Below, piece by piece: positions 1-12,075 of a stretch of DNA of 64,000 nt (its first letter is position 1; each line of letters begins with the position of its first letter). The stretch is from Delphinapterus leucas (Eukaryota; Chordata; Mammalia; Artiodactyla; Monodontidae): NCBI RefSeq assembly GCF_002288925.2, contig NW_022098026.1, forward strand, positions 25,282,921-25,346,920, given 5' to 3'. Under the pieces are notes generated by a model. The model was given only the letters and a program-made list of their open reading frames with translations. It did no database searches and was not told the DNA's origin. A program made the position numbers and the translations under genes.

Positions 1-1240
1 CACGCTACAATGAAGTTGAGTAGTTTCACAGAGACTGTCTGGCCCGCAAAGCCTAAAATATTTACTGTTTTGCCCTTCACAGAAAATGTTTGCTGATTCT
101 TCTTTTAGATAATGCACTTTTTGACATGAGGGGCCTTATTTTTCACTGATTTAGAAACTCTGCAATTTACCTTCCATCTAGGAGCTTGGGGAAGTTAACT
201 TTAGCTTGAGTGATAGGAAACGGGATCATCTTCAATTTCAGCAGGACGTATTTATGTTCCTTAGGCATTTGGACCATTAAGAGCTGATAGGTAACAAGTT
301 ACTGAGGGAATTTTAGCAACTCTTCCTAGAACAATAACACGTTCTAGTAAAAATGGATAAAGGGTAATGAATTCTGGGTTTGTATTTTGATTTCATTATC
401 TGCTGTCTCTAAGAAGGTTGCTTTATTCTGAGGATCTTCGATTACAATTTTTAAAATACCTGTAAAAGAATTATTTTTAGGATTAAATTAGATAGTGAAT
501 GGGAAAGTAGCTTGAACTGTAAAGTACTATAAAATGTAAGGTAATGATATTACTATTGGATATAAGAGGAGATACTCTTGATCTAAAATTATTTGTCAAA
601 TTCTCTGCAGGTGCATTAGATTGTACCACTTTGTGATTCTGTAATTTCTCTCAAATTTATTTATAAACACTAATCTTTTGTGTGTAGACTGGAGAGGAAA
701 TGAATGAAAAAGAAAAAAAAAGTGAAAATACAGGTATATGGGAAATATATTCCAGCATGAAGACAAAACTAACACTGGCCTTTTTGTCTATCACATAAAA
801 GGAATCCACAGAACTCAAAGAAAATTCAAAGGTATTGAATTACATTTGGCATTTTTTATGTCTGCTTATTTTGGTTGTCATGGAAACTGTCATTTTTGGC
901 AGGATTTCTAGGTATGATTTTTTTAGGCTTGGGAGAAGAGTTTCACTGTGAAGGAGATACAAAGAATGTGACTGACATCTGGGAGGAAAAAAGAACCAAT
1001 AGAAATTTTGTAGTAAAATCACTTTCTGAAAATTATTTGCAGCTTAGATTGCACCACTAAGGAAATAGATCTTAATATCTTAATGTAAATCATGTATACG
1101 AAAAGATGAAGAACTACCCCTGAGTAACAGTGAAAAAATGTGAAGATGATAATACTTTGAAATGGAAAAAATTATTTATTAATTGGAGAGAGAATCAATT
1201 TTGTTAGTGGAAATGTTTTATGGAGAAAATTTTCAGCTCG
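1..1240. other. Intronic sequence, no recognised feature
   Basis: AT-rich single-copy-looking DNA inside the JAKMIP2 intron that follows the first coding exon (gene on the minus strand). I see no exon with flanking splice signals, and no SINE or LINE. The short frames at 840-1060 lack codon structure or family resemblance and are taken as chance. Confidence 0.5.
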
Positions 1241-1244
1241 ATCA

Positions 1245-1655
1245 CGTAAATAGTAAGCATTTATTGAGGGTTTAACTTACTATGTATGAGTTAGGCAATT
1301 TTTTAAAGGCTTTACACCTATCAGTACATTTAACCTCCTAGGCAGCTCTATGATGTAGGTAGTATTTCTTGCACCTGAATTTCTGATGAGACAAGTGGGG
1401 AACAGGCTCTACATAAGCACAACATAAAGAAGGCTGATCAGAGTCCAGTGTGGGCCAGGAGCCAGGTCAGGTCAGATCCCAGGTCTCCTAGTTTGCTCTG
1501 AAACCTTGGGCAAGCTGGGGCCCCCGACTCAGCCTCAGTCTCATGTGTAAACTAGAATTGGTGATAACCTTCTCATATGATTGTTGCGAGGACTGACTTC
1601 CATAATGTAGCAAAAGTCCTTTGGAAAGGCTGGAACACATGGGAGGTTAATAATT
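1245..1655 (+). repeat. MIR-type ancient SINE relics (two adjacent)
   Basis: The first part (about 1248-1500) follows the usual MIR order: 'catttattgagg', a degenerate 'tatg...ttaggcaa' block, 'atttaacctcctaggcagctctatgatgtaggta', then the 'gatgaga' region. The second (about 1500-1650) has the other common MIR signature: 'ccttgggcaagctg', 'cctcagtctcatgtgtaaa', then 'attgttgcgagga'. Both are heavily diverged, as expected of a family that amplified early in mammals. Exact limits need a repeat library. Confidence 0.6.
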
Positions 1656-3320
1656 ATTAATACATGGTAGGTACTAGATATTAATTTTGATGAACATTAT
1701 AGCATATATTAACATTATATCATGCAATGACATACTAATACCAACAACAACATAAATCTTAATACCCATATTATGGTAGTAAGACAAATGTTACTATTAT
1801 TACATTATCAAGACCACAGCAACTATTTTCCTAATAGAAAGAGATGTTCAAAGATAACATTTTCCTCAAGATGTCTTGAGTTCCCTGGTGGCATCTAATC
1901 TTAACTGGGAAGACACCTGGATTATGTGTACAAAGAAGGACTGGGGGGTGGGGTGGGACAGGGCCAGGGGGTGAGCACTAAACAGAGCTTTGAATGGTAC
2001 ACTTCCCATATCCCTTTTACCCCAGAGGTGTTTTCCAAAAAATAAAATAAAATAAATAAAGATCATTAGGAAAACTTAATCCGGCTGGGGAAAGCTTCCA
2101 CTATGACAGAAGGAAGAAAATTCATGACTAGCCCTCCCAGGCCTCACATTATAATTTCTTCTTCTGTCTTCATTCTGTTCTGGCCTTTGAAAAATGCCAC
2201 TGTAAGTTCTGCCAAGATAAAGAGGGTGGTGTTTGAGCTTTAATGTGACCTTAGAAATCTAGGATTAAACATTGGACAGCCTGTCGAAGATAAGGAGGAT
2301 TGAGAGGTTATCAAGACAAGACAAGTTAGCAAAAGGTTCAGCTTGGATTATCTGCATCGGATGTTGCTGGAGATCTAAACTCATGGTAGGCAGGCAGGGA
2401 TTTTCATGGGCACTGAGTAACTCTCCAACAGGAGATGTGAAGAGGGAAAGGCTGCCGCCACATCTCTCCCATAAGGGAGATTTTTTATACAGCCTGGGGA
2501 AGTAATAAAAGCTTCTCTCTTTCCATTTCTTGCTTTTAGCTACTTAGGCTTCCTGAAAATAAAACTAAATTTGCAGAAAGCAAGAAATACTGGATGCCCA
2601 GTGTGGTCCCTGAACCTGGAAGCTCTAGAGTACTAGCCTGAGGATAGAGAAGGTTGGCTGGTTTTCTGAGAGTGCCCTGGAGGCAACAGAGTGCGGTGGA
2701 ATAAGACAGCATTACCTTGATCACCGCCTTGGAGAAGATGGGAATTCCCATTTTGGCTGCTCTACTAGTTGTGTCACTGGGAGCAAATGAGTTACATGGT
2801 TAGAACTCATTTTCTTTCTCAGTGAAGTCAGAATAGTATCGCATGCTGCCTTTGTCCCAGGCTCTCTGTGAGGACTGCTTTGTAGTCTGAAGGGCTGTCC
2901 AAGGTGGCAACTGCTGTCTGGAGCCGACTCCTCCCAGAGCCTGCATCCCAGGCCTGTTGCCCCCCTGCCCCTACCCTTGGAGCCCTGTCCTCTGCTCCTG
3001 CTTCATCCCCTCTGTGCCTGTGGGGTTCACCCTAGCTGCAGGCTGCCTCTGAGGAAGAAGACCAAACCCTGGGGAATCAGGTGGGTGGATTTCACATCTC
3101 ACAGCAATCCCTGGTGTGCTTACACACCCTGATCAGCGGATCATGGTGTCCACGGAGCAGACAGACAGGGAAATACCATGGCTTAATGGCTCAGTGCTGC
3201 TCTAAGAAAAACAGACCTGGGTGGAAATACTTTCTCCACCCAGGCTTGGGGTTGCCCACCTAAATAAATACTATAATGTACTTATCCCTTGGGGTTGTTG
3301 GGAATGTTTTAAAAAGAACC
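1656..3320. other. Intronic sequence, no recognised gene
   Basis: Mixed intronic DNA with an A-rich stretch near 2035-2060 (aaataaaataaaataaat) and a more GC-rich patch at 2880-3060. Frames of 60-77 codons at 2272-2505, 2536-2751 and 3081-3263 have no recognisable family and no splice context. Confidence 0.45.
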
Positions 3321-3324
3321 ATGG

Positions 3325-3640
3325 AAATTCATTCAACAAGTAGGACATGTCTCCTACATGCCTGGCAGCACTGCAAGCTCTGGGGATACCTTACTTAGGG
3401 GATCCCTTAAGCAGACATGGTCTCTTACCCATAGAAGCATGTATTTCATTGGGGTGGGGGCAGCAGGCAATAAACAAGCAAATAAACGAATAACATAACT
3501 TCAGACAGTACAGAGCCCTGTGATTGAAGTATTACAGGGAGATGTGATAGAGTACATGGAACTAGGGGAACAGTGTCATCTAACTCGGTGGTCAGGGAAG
3601 GGTCCCGAAGAGCTAAAGCAGTTTCCTTTCCTAACTAATC
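3325..3640 (+). repeat. Ancient dispersed repeat, family not named
   Basis: It begins with 'attcattcaacaag', then 'catgcctggcagcactgcaagctctggggatac', then 'aataaacaagcaaataaac'. This is the common mammalian pattern 'attcaacaaatatttattgag ... tgccaggcactg ... ctggggatac ... aataaacaaataa'. Related copies recur in this window near 7620, 9770, 10780, 11890, 14060, 15560, 16330, 16500, 25200, 36170 and 63880. I recognise the pattern but am not sure of the library name. Confidence 0.5.
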
Positions 3641-3756
3641 CCGACCGTTTTGCAAGGACCTTAGCTCTTTTATGTTGTCTACAATCTGCTTGTTTTATAG
3701 ATGCACAAGTGCAGGCCCAGAAATGACAAGATCATCCAGCATAAAGACCTTACCCT

Positions 3757-4098
3757 GGGCTTCCCTGGTGGCGCAGGTGGTTAAGAATCCGCCTGCCAAT
3801 GCAGGGGACACGGGTTTGAGCCCTGGTCTGGGAAGATCCCACATGCCGCGGAGCAACTAAGCCCGTGCGCCACAACTACTGAGCCTGCGTTCTAGAGCCC
3901 ACGAGCCACAACTACTGAAGCCCATGTGCCTAGAGCCCATGCTCCCCAACAAGAGAAGCCACTGCAATGAGAACCCTGTGCACCGCAACAAAGAGTAGAC
4001 CCCGCTCGCCACAACTAGAGAAAGCCTGTGTAAAGCAATGAAGACCCAACGCAGCCAAAAAAATAAGAAAATAATAAATAAATTAATTAACTAAAGAA
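3757..4098 (+). mobile_element. CHR-family SINE, long older form
   Basis: It starts with 'gggcttccctggtggcgcag' and has a tRNA-like promoter: A-box-like 'tggtggcgcaggtggttaag' and B-box-like 'gggtttgagccctgg'. The repeated 'ccacaactactgagcc' modules follow, then 'gaagacccaacgcagccaaaaa' and an A-rich tail. Flanks 3743-3754 (aaagaccttacc) and 4099-4110 (aaagaccccgcc) are an imperfect target-site duplication. CHR SINEs are tRNA-derived elements moved by LINE machinery and are typical of cetaceans and relatives. Several substitutions from the other copies suggest an older insertion. Confidence 0.9.
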
Positions 4099-4473
4099 AA
4101 AGACCCCGCCTTGTCTTCTTTCCTATCCACTACAGGCTCTTCACAGTTATATCCTCTTGGTCCTTATGCCTGGAGTCCAGTCAAAATGACCTACCTATCT
4201 GCATGGTTATTCCTATCAGCGATTGGCCAATCTTTTAGATAATTTCTACTCACCAGAAGTTGACTGTATCTAGTAATTTTGTTTCATTTCCCTGCAGTGG
4301 AAATGCAGGCATCTGTGGGAGAAGGATAGGCGTATGTTTCCCCTCCCTCTCCCACTTTGTTTCTCCATTTGAAATTTTGCACAATAGTGTAAAGAAAAGT
4401 TCTTACATCCTCTCTTCCTCTGCCTAAACTTTTCAGTATTCTCCAGACCTTCACATATTTTAAGCATAGGCTT

Positions 4474-4534
4474 TGCAAGACATGGAAACAACCTAAGAGT
4501 CCACTGATGTAAAATGGATAAAGAAAATGTGATA

Positions 4535-4579
<45 letters not shown>

Positions 4580-5085
4580 ATTATTCAGCCATTAAAAAGG
4601 AAGGAAATTCTGTCATTTGCAACATTATGCCAAGTGAAATAAGTCAGACAGAGAAAGACAGATACTGTGTGGAATCTAAAAAAAAAAATTAATTAGAGCT
4701 CATAGATACAGGGAACGGACTGGCGGTTGTGGCCAGAGGCAGGATGTAGGAGATGGGAGAAATGGGCGAGGGGGGTCAAAAAGTACAAACTTCCAGTTAT
4801 ACAATAAGTAAGTTCTGAGGATGTAATGTACAGCATGGCGATGATAGTTAACAATCCTGTTAATAATATTTGAAGGTTGCAAGGAGAGTATATCTTAGAG
4901 GTTCTGATCACAAGAAAACAAAACTTTGTAACTATGTGAGGTGACCGATACTGACTAGGTTTATTGTGTAATCATTTCACAATTTATACATATATCAAAT
5001 CATTATGTTGTATACCTAAAACAAATACAATGTGATATGTCAATTATATCTCAATAAAACTGGGGAAAAAACATATTTTTAAAAA
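4474..5085 (+). mobile_element. L1 3' end fragment (end of ORF2 plus 3' UTR)
   Basis: Plus-strand L1 sequence: 'catggaaacaacctaagag', 'attattcagccattaaaaa', 'ccaagtgaaataagtcagac', then 3' UTR text ending 'caataaaactgggg' and an A-rich tail. It encodes the C-terminal part of ORF2 in degraded form and is 5' truncated. A CA microsatellite at 4537-4578 has grown inside it, at a spot where L1 copies commonly have a CA/TA stretch. Confidence 0.8.
4537..4578. repeat. (CA)n microsatellite
   Basis: About 20 uninterrupted CA dinucleotides follow 'gtgatat'. It lies within an L1 fragment. The poly-Val/Cys frames on the other strand at 4270-4578 are an artefact of this repeat. Likely length-polymorphic. 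Confidence 0.95.
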
Positions 5086-5087
5086 GG

Positions 5088-5435
5088 AGCATTGGCTTGG
5101 GAGGAGAGAGAAGGGGAGTTGAAGACTCAGCTCTGTCACCGACTAGCATGTGACTCTGGGTGAATTGCTTTACCTCACCAAGCCTCGGTTTCCTTATCTG
5201 TAAAATGTGGATCACAACAATGCCCACCTCAGAGAATGGTAGTGAGGATGAAGTGAGATGACTGAATTATAACACAACATGTTTGACACTAACTCCTCAA
5301 AAAATAACACACACATACTTAGGAAGTAAACATGACTATTATCCTATATGACAGATGAGGGAAGGAAGATGCAGAGGGATTTCATAACCTGCTCAGGGTC
5401 ACTCAGGCGCTAAGGGGAAGAGCTGGGGTTATGTC
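5088..5435 (+). repeat. MIR-type ancient SINE relics
   Basis: Contains 'ctctgtcaccgactagcatgtgactctgggtgaattgctttacctc', then 'ggtttccttatctgtaaaatg' and 'gtagtgaggatgaagtgaga': the MIR core and 3' region in order. The tail 5340-5430 has 'gacagatgagggaaggaag' and 'gctcagggtcactcaggc', which belongs to a second, partial MIR. Confidence 0.7.
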
Positions 5436-5439
5436 AGGA

Positions 5440-6250
5440 GGAAATGCAGTTCTTACGGTGTGTGACAGAGAGTAAACATTCAAAAAAGTCTAGCATTTGT
5501 GACTCTGCTCTACTACAATGTGTTCTGCAAATGTCAGTGGGATGATTTGTCTTTCTGGAAAAATGAGTAATGCCCCATTGCTCCAAAGGTTTCTGCTCTT
5601 TAACTAGTCCATTCCCCAGTGGCTAAACTGTCATTTTATCATCATAGCCTTGGAGCCAAACTAAGAGTGTGAATTCACATGTTGGCATTGTTCATATTCT
5701 CTCTCTTAAAGCTTGGGCCTTTGGAAACACAATCGTATTTATTTTAATAAAACTGCTTTATGACTTGTTTGCCCTCTAAATTCCCTTTGCTCTTTGGGGA
5801 ATGCTGCTGACAGGCAGTGAGGCTTTGCTGTGGCCCCTGTGCTGGGATTGTAATTAACTGCCGCGGAGAGGGAGACTGGGGAGGGGGCAGCAGAGGGGAC
5901 AATAGGGCAGTGCTTTTATTCCAGGGTCTGGCTTCTCGTCTCTTGTCAGAGGAAAGGGAGATTACCCCTGACCTGCTGGCTTAGACACCAGGGCCAGGCC
6001 CTGGATAAACAGGCAGGATAAACAGCTCTGTCCAAGGTCAAGAGTTACTCCTTTTAAAAGGCTTGAATGAAAAAAAAAAAAAAGGCTTGAATGTGTGGAA
6101 AATGGCAGGGTGGGGTCTGTCGGGCCTCTGCCTCTTTAAAATCTCATGAGTTTGCTCTCTGTAAATCAGCGGCAGGTTATGGTTGCCGGTCTTTAGACGG
6201 ATAGGTTTCTTCCCGTGAAGGTAGTTTGTCATTCTGTTGTTACTACAATT
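5440..6250. other. Repeat-poor intronic block, candidate conserved non-coding DNA
   Basis: No transposon is recognised, apart from a 14-base repeat of 'aaaggcttgaatg' around a 14-A run near 6057-6092. The stretch 5640-5930 has alternating AT-rich and GC-rich segments, including 'ttgtaattaactgccgcgg' (homeodomain-type TAATTA core), typical of regulatory non-coding sequence. This is an impression only; no gene is seen. Confidence 0.3.
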
Positions 6251-6263
6251 AAAGGACTCTGCC

Positions 6264-6464
6264 GGGCTTCCCTGGTGGCACAGTGGTTGAGAGTCCGCCT
6301 GCCGATGCAGGGGACACGGGTTCGTGCCCCGGTCCGGGAGGATCCCACATGCCGCGGAGCAGCTAGGCCCGTGAGCCATGGCCGCTTAGCCTGTGCATCC
6401 GGAGCCTGTGCTCCGCAACGGGAGAGGCCACAACAGTGAGAGGCCCACGTACCGCAAAAAAAAA
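6264..6464 (+). mobile_element. CHR-family SINE, CHR-2-like
   Basis: Complete element from 'gggcttccctggtggcacag' to 'ggcccacgtaccgc' plus an A run. A box 'tggcacagtggttgaga' and B box 'gggttcgtgccccgg' are intact. Flanks 6251-6263 (aaaggactctgcc) and 6465-6477 (aaaggagtctgcc) form a 13-bp target-site duplication with one mismatch. It is close to the other young copies in this window, so a relatively recent insertion. Confidence 0.95.
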
Positions 6465-6654
6465 AAAGGAGTCTGCCTCCCTTGAAATGTTATGTTGCCC
6501 CAGGGAAAGTTAAAACCAATGAAATGTTTATAGGTTGTCAACCTGGAAGGAATCGTGGAGTGGAGTGTTTGTCAACATGAAGGCAGAGAGCCACCTCCGT
6601 GGGGACTGTCTGGACTGTTTGCTGGAATTGCGGTCCTGAACCTTAACCCACCTA

Positions 6655-6755
6655 CTTTATCACAATCCTTGGGTTGTGGGCCCAGGGATCTCAATTTTTA
6701 ATAAGTTCCCTCAGGTTATTCTAATGCCCAGTGATGCTTGAGGGACACAGATATG
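6655..6755 (+). repeat. MER5-like (hAT-Charlie) DNA transposon remnant
   Basis: The order 'gggcccagggatctcaatttttaataagttccctcaggttattctaatgcccagtgatg' matches the second half of the MER5 consensus (cccag-aatctg-ttttaa-caagccctccaggtgattctgatgc). Partial and diverged. Confidence 0.5.
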
Positions 6756-6867
6756 GAGAAACAGATTCAGTCACTGAATTACAGATCGAAATACTGAAAC
6801 ACTGAAATTTGTCCCCAAGGAGAGATAAAGACAATATTCTGGTTTTCTGACTCTTACACAAAAGTTT

Positions 6868-6899
6868 TTGGGTTTTGTTTGTTTGTTTGTTTGTTTTCA
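6868..6899. repeat. (TTTG)n simple repeat
   Basis: 'gggttttgtttgtttgtttgtttg' is a short tetranucleotide run of five to six units. No SINE is attached. Confidence 0.85.
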
Positions 6900-7454
6900 T
6901 TTTGGGACATCACAGTCCTTTTAGCTTCGTGGAAACTATAATATCCTTCACAAACTTTACATTGGTGTCTGGTTATCCAAGGTCAAGGCTTAGCTGAGAC
7001 AGGAGGCCAGGAGCTTTGGCGAATCCAAGCTTTATTATTGCTCAAACCAGGAGAAATAGATTTGGGTGAAAATAACTAATTAAAATGTAATAGCAACGTC
7101 AAGGAAGAAGAGGTAGATTAAAAGGAATAAGGATATCTGTTGGTTTGTGATCTATAGCTTGATCAAGAACATTTCCTTACTACACAAAGCGCTATCTCTT
7201 TAAGGCAACTTTACGCTGACATGGCTGTCTCCAGTTTGCAAAAATGTCTTATGCCTGTCACATATTTCAAAATGCTTTCCTGTCCGTGACCCTGTTTGAT
7301 ATCCATACCACTCTAGTAAGATAAGTGTTAGCATATTCATTTAAGGGATGAGATTCAGAGAAGTAAAGAGACTTTCTTAAGTCTAGTTAGCAACTGACTC
7401 AAGCATACAGCATTTTAGAAGGGATATTACCATGCATTTTTTTTTCAGAGTTTG

Positions 7455-7612
7455 CTATGTGCCAGGCAGCTCTCTGAGCATCTGACATGAATTTTCTCAT
7501 GTACTCCTCATGACTCCTTTTTGTACTTGTCTAACTTAAACCTCATCCCAGCTCTACAGGATAACAGTGTGTGACTGATGAAGAAGCTAAGGTATAGCGA
7601 AGAAATCACCTC
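7455..7612 (+). repeat. MIR-type ancient SINE relic
   Basis: 'gctatgtgccaggcagctctctgagcatctgacatgaattttctcatgtactcctcatgac' followed by 'gaagaagctaaggtatag' is the MIR core order. Diverged. Confidence 0.65.
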
Positions 7613-7621
7613 TTGGTCATG

Positions 7622-8125
7622 TCATTCATCTACTCATTTAACAAATATATGTTGAGCTTTTCAGTTCTGGACATTTATTTAGGCTCTAGGAATAGAGACG
7701 TAAGATGAGACTCTGTTGTCATAGAGATTACACTTGACTGGGGAGACAGAAGCACTGAACAAGTGAATGCATAAACATAAAAATTGCTCTGAGGCCTTAG
7801 GGAGTATGTGGGCCCAGGAAGTGCTCTGTTTTGGACACTGTGGTCAGATGCTTGTATTAGGGCTGACACCTGAAGTTGGTGAGGAAGGAGCATGCCGCTG
7901 ACTGGGGAAGAACAAGGGCAAAGGCCCAAATGTGATGGGCATATGTCTCCTGGTCCAGCAAAGAGGCTGAAGCAGAGTGATCTGGGGGACAGCAGTGGGA
8001 GATGGGTCTGGGAGACAGCTGGAGGGAGAGTCCTGCAGCGGTGGGGAAAGTCCTGTGACTGAGAGGCAGGAAGCCCTTGCAGGGTTTTGAGCAGTGGAGT
8101 GACACCAGGGACACATCTGAGAAAT
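7622..8125 (+). repeat. Ancient dispersed repeat, long copy, family not named
   Basis: Starts 'ctactcatttaacaaatata'. It continues with 'ggctctaggaatagagacg', 'agagattacacttgactggggagacag', 'gacacctgaagttggtgagg' and 'gcagggttttgagcagtggagtgaca'. This is the same old repeat as the copy at 15560-16240. The long minus-strand frames over this interval (7675-8154, 7844-8227) come from its purine-rich composition and are not genes. Confidence 0.55.
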
Positions 8126-8284
8126 GCCACAGGGGAAATGACTACAGAGGGCAAGGGTGGAACCTACCCAAGGCCGTATGCCTATGAAGTGTCCAGAGGT
8201 GTTGGTGGGGGCAGGTGTGGTCTCCATTTTTACATCTGGCCCCCTGGGGAGGCAGAGCTCAGCCCCACGGGCAGGTTTTTCTCA

Positions 8285-8731
<447 letters not shown>

Positions 8732-8869
8732 CTGGGAGACGCAGAGACAGCAGTTACCGCTGTGACCAAGACCTGGGCCACGTGCCCGTCAGGCACTCAG
8801 CCTGAGCCGCCTGCACGAGCCTCCTCCCGAGGGCTCCTGTCCACTTGGTGCATCAATTTAGGGCCGGCT

Positions 8870-9405
8870 TTCTAAAGGGCTTGTTTGGTCATGTCAACGC
8901 CCTGCTTAAAACCCTTCAAAGACCTATGAATACATCTATGAGTATACCTTTCACATCTCAGAGTGCTCTTTATGCCTGAACCTGCCCATTCTCCTAGCCT
9001 CACCTCCTCCACATCACCCACTTATACCCTGGCCATAAGGAATGTCTTTTTCTGATTCTTCCTCTCTTCGCATAAGAACTTTTCATTTTTCTCCATCCTC
9101 TGCCCAGCCTGCTCACATGGTCCTCCCCGTATCCTCATCCTCACACGCTGCCACACAGACAGGTTAGTCTGACTAACCTTTATGACTCCATCAGGTCTCA
9201 GCTGGCATATCAGTTCCTCCTCGAAGCCTCCCACCTTACCCCCAGGTTAATACACGCCCTTGTTATTCAAGTGCGGTCACCTCCATAATCTGTAAGCTTT
9301 GTAAGAGTAGGAATGTGTTGTTTGTATTTACAACTTGCTTCTCAGGGTCCATCACAAGACCTGGGACATACCAGGCACTTAATTAGTATTTGTGAAAGGA
9401 AGTCA
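8870..9405 (+). repeat. L2 LINE 3' end relic
   Basis: Degenerate L2 order: 'ttaaaacccttcaaagacc', 'gactccatcaggtctcagctggcatatcagttcctcc', 'taagctttgtaagagtaggaatgtg', then 'cctgggacataccaggcacttaattagtatttgtga'. This matches the well-known 3' end of L2. It begins only about 140 bp outside the JAKMIP2 exon. Confidence 0.75.
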
Positions 9406-9627
9406 CCTATATGATGACCTATGGTCGCCCTACAGAGAGACCCAACTTTAAGAAAATCTGATATATAAAGATCTAGAATTATACAGTGGATAAACTGGGA
9501 GAAGTGGGGATTAATTATGCTGAGTTAATTGGGTCACTCACTTATTTAGTCAATAGGCTTGTATATGTTGTGCTAAGTACAGTATGTTGAAATTGAAATT
9601 GTTAGCTTTCCAAGGCAAAAACAACAA

Positions 9628-9704
9628 ACCTTTATCCCTATCTACCTACCTATCTATCTGTCTATCTATCTATCTTCATCATCATCACCATCATCTATCT
9701 GATA
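9628..9704. repeat. Compound (TATC)n/(ATC)n microsatellite
   Basis: 'ctatctacctacctatctatctgtctatctatctatc' passes into 'ttcatcatcatcaccatcatc'. The poly-His/Ser frame over it is an artefact. Confidence 0.9.
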
Positions 9705-9769
9705 ACTGCCTTAAAAAAATAAACACTAGTTGTTTCAAAAATATAGACAAGAAACTTTCCTTCTCAAGA

Positions 9770-10290
9770 GAGAAGTAAGGAGTAAGGAGGGCTCCCTGAA
9801 GACAGTGGCATTGCCTGGAACTTGAGGAGCGGGTAGGATTCTAACAGGTGGAGAAACAGGTGAACCTTGGGTGAAGGAAACAGCAGGTGCCAAGATACAG
9901 CAAAGAGAAAGCACAGTAACTATTTTGGGGGAAACGGGGGCCTGATTAGTAACAACCCAGGATATGGTTGGTGGGCATTAATGCTGGAAAGGTTGCCTGG
10001 AAATGATAGATTCTGGGAGACCTGGTATGCCATCCTTAGAATTATGGAATCTTTTATTTATTTATTTATTTTTCAGTAAGTAACAAGGAAGCTGTAGGAG
10101 CTCTTGGCAGGTAGATGCCCTGATATAGCAGTACTTTGGCGTGGTTATTCTGGTGGCAGAGTGGGGAGAGAATGAAGGCAGGGAGACCAGATAGAAGGCT
10201 ATTAAACTTGCCAAGGTGAAGGGTGATGAAGGCCTAGTCAGAACAGTAGAAAGAGGAGAGAAAAAAGAGAGATGTATCTTGATTTCCAAA
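9770..10290 (+). repeat. Ancient dispersed repeat, family not named
   Basis: Diverged copy with 'aggagggctccctgaagac', 'attctggtggcagagtggggagagaatgaaggcagggagaccagatagaaggctattaaa', then 'aaattcttaaatgtgtcatagg'. It follows the same order as the copy at 15560-16240. A (TTTA)n stretch at 10052-10074 interrupts it. Confidence 0.5.
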
Positions 10291-11640
10291 TTCTTAAATG
10301 TGTCATAGGAACAAGGAGGTAAGGAAAATATGAATACTAAACTATTAAGAGTCAACGCAAAAAAACCATGACTAGATAAAGAAGAATTTCAGAAAATTGA
10401 GTATTGTGTACATCTAGGTGCTTCAGTCCAGAACTAAGGGGAATTCCTGCTGATGACCCATATGTTCTAGCAGCTGCTGCTCTACCAAGACCCCTGGTAT
10501 TCAGCCTTGAGGACCATGCTGGGATCCTGGACTTTCTGCCATCTACCCATGAGCACTGGGGCCATGCCCTTTGGAGAGTGTCCCTAGGGAAAGGGGATAG
10601 GATAAGGTTAGGAAGTTGGATCCACCTGTCTCCAGCCATCACGGACCTGTCCACCATATTCCACCCTCGGCTAGATGCTGGAGCTGTCCTTCATGCTTGT
10701 TTTGCGAATGTTGCGAAATCATTAAAGTGTATGGCTGGGACAATTCTAAGTGGTTACCATTCTTTGCTTTTAGAATTGAAATGAATTCAACAAGCATTTA
10801 TTGAAAATTTGTATGACAAACACCACTAGGCACAAAGATAAGTAAGACAGTACTTAACTCCAAGCAGGTTCTGGGTGAGTAAACTCACATGTATACAGTT
10901 AACAGGATTCTCTTCCTCTAGTTGCTCTCTAGATGTTGCTGGTCCCCAGCGCTTCGTCCAGGTTATCTCTAGTGGCCCCACCTATAGGGTTATGACTCTC
11001 AGTGCTATATCCATAGCCCTGACCATTCCCCAAACCCCAGACTCATGTATTCAACTGCTTCCTTACCAAATCCACTTGGACATCCAATTGGTATCTCAAA
11101 CCTAACCTAACTGATACAGAGGTCTTTTTTACTAGCTCCTCAAAAAACCTTATCCTCCCCAAGTTTTCCCATATCAATAAACGGCACCAGCACATGCCCA
11201 GTTATTCCAGATCTAAGCTTAGAAATCATCCTTTTTTTTTTTTTTTTATCCCTTATTTCCCTTATCCGGTCCACTAAGAAGTCTGGTTTGTTTTACCTAT
11301 AAAATATGTCTCACTTTGGTCAACTTCTCTCAAACCCCTATGGTGCTGTCACAACACAGAGGAAAGGACAGTTTGGGAAAAGCTTCCCAGTCACTTCCTG
11401 GCCATATCGTCATCTTGAACGAAGAATGGGCTTTTCTAACTGGAGATACTCAAATGGCAGAGGAAGGAACTTGAGAAAAACATGGAGCCACACAACTGAT
11501 GTATGTAGAGAAGGTTGTGAACTGGGAGAAGAGAGACTGGGGTTAGATTTCACAGGCTCCTGAATAATCGATGATTAAATTTAATTCATAATGATTAGAT
11601 TTCATTATGGAGAAATGGAGAAACATAGCAGTCTTTGCAT
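10291..11640. other. Intronic sequence, no recognised gene
   Basis: Contains a short ancient-repeat start near 10782-10890 ('aattcaacaagcatttattga...') and a poly-T run at 11230-11246. The 126-codon plus frame at 10404-10784 shows no family resemblance, carries no splice context, and overlaps a frame of similar length on the other strand. I regard it as chance. Confidence 0.45.
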
Positions 11641-11649
11641 ATAAGTGTA

Positions 11650-11875
11650 ATAATAATAAAAGCTTACAGTGACTGATTGCCATGAGCCTGTCATTGGATT
11701 TAGCAATTAAAATACTGCTCTCATCTAATGCTCACTAAACATAGGGGGGGAAATAAAATGATTCACAGAAAGATTAAGTAACTTGCCTAAGAGGACTGAG
11801 TGGAAAGCTGGTGAGGCCCAGATTCAAATCCAAGCAGTTTGAAACTGAGACCCAAGGTGTGTACCCTGGGCTAGC
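11650..11875 (+). repeat. MIR-type ancient SINE relic
   Basis: 'attaagtaacttgcctaagaggactgagtggaaagctggtgaggcccagattcaaatccaagcagt' is the MIR 3' half. The 5' half is diverged. Confidence 0.65.
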
Positions 11876-11884
11876 CTGCCTCAT

Positions 11885-12075
11885 ATTTGCGTTTTAGAAA
11901 GGTAGTTCCAGCAGTGTGATGGAGGATGAGTTACTAAGGAGGGAGAGACTGGAGGCAGGAAATTAGTGAGTCTGCTTCAATGGTCCAGGCGAGAAATAAT
12001 GCAGTCCTGAATGGGGCCATGGCCATGGGGATGAAAAAGGAGGTGGCAGCTCTGTCACACGGAGACTTTGATGGA
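11885..12075 (+). repeat. Ancient dispersed repeat fragment, family not named
   Basis: 'tagaaaggtagttccagcagtgtgatggaggatgagttactaaggagggagagactggaggcagg' then 'caatggtccaggcgagaaataatg' matches the later part of the copy at 15560-16240. Confidence 0.5.

Noticed and set aside
3870..3990. CRISPR-like spacing of 'ccacaactactgagcc' modules in long SINEs
   Set aside because: These are internal modules of the CHR SINE body, spaced irregularly, in a vertebrate genome.
4270..4578. Two frames with poly Cys-Val
   Set aside because: Translation of a CA microsatellite within an L1 fragment.
6264..6340. tRNA-like heads of the SINEs
   Set aside because: They keep A- and B-box-like motifs but not a foldable tRNA with an anticodon arm. 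They are SINE promoters, not tRNA genes.
7675..8154. 159-codon minus-strand open frame
   Set aside because: It lies wholly in the purine-rich ancient repeat. It is Pro/Ser/Leu-rich because of composition, with overlapping frames on the same strand.
10404..10784. 126-codon plus-strand frame
   Set aside because: Overlaps a 101-codon frame on the opposite strand; no family recognised, so chance is the simplest reading.
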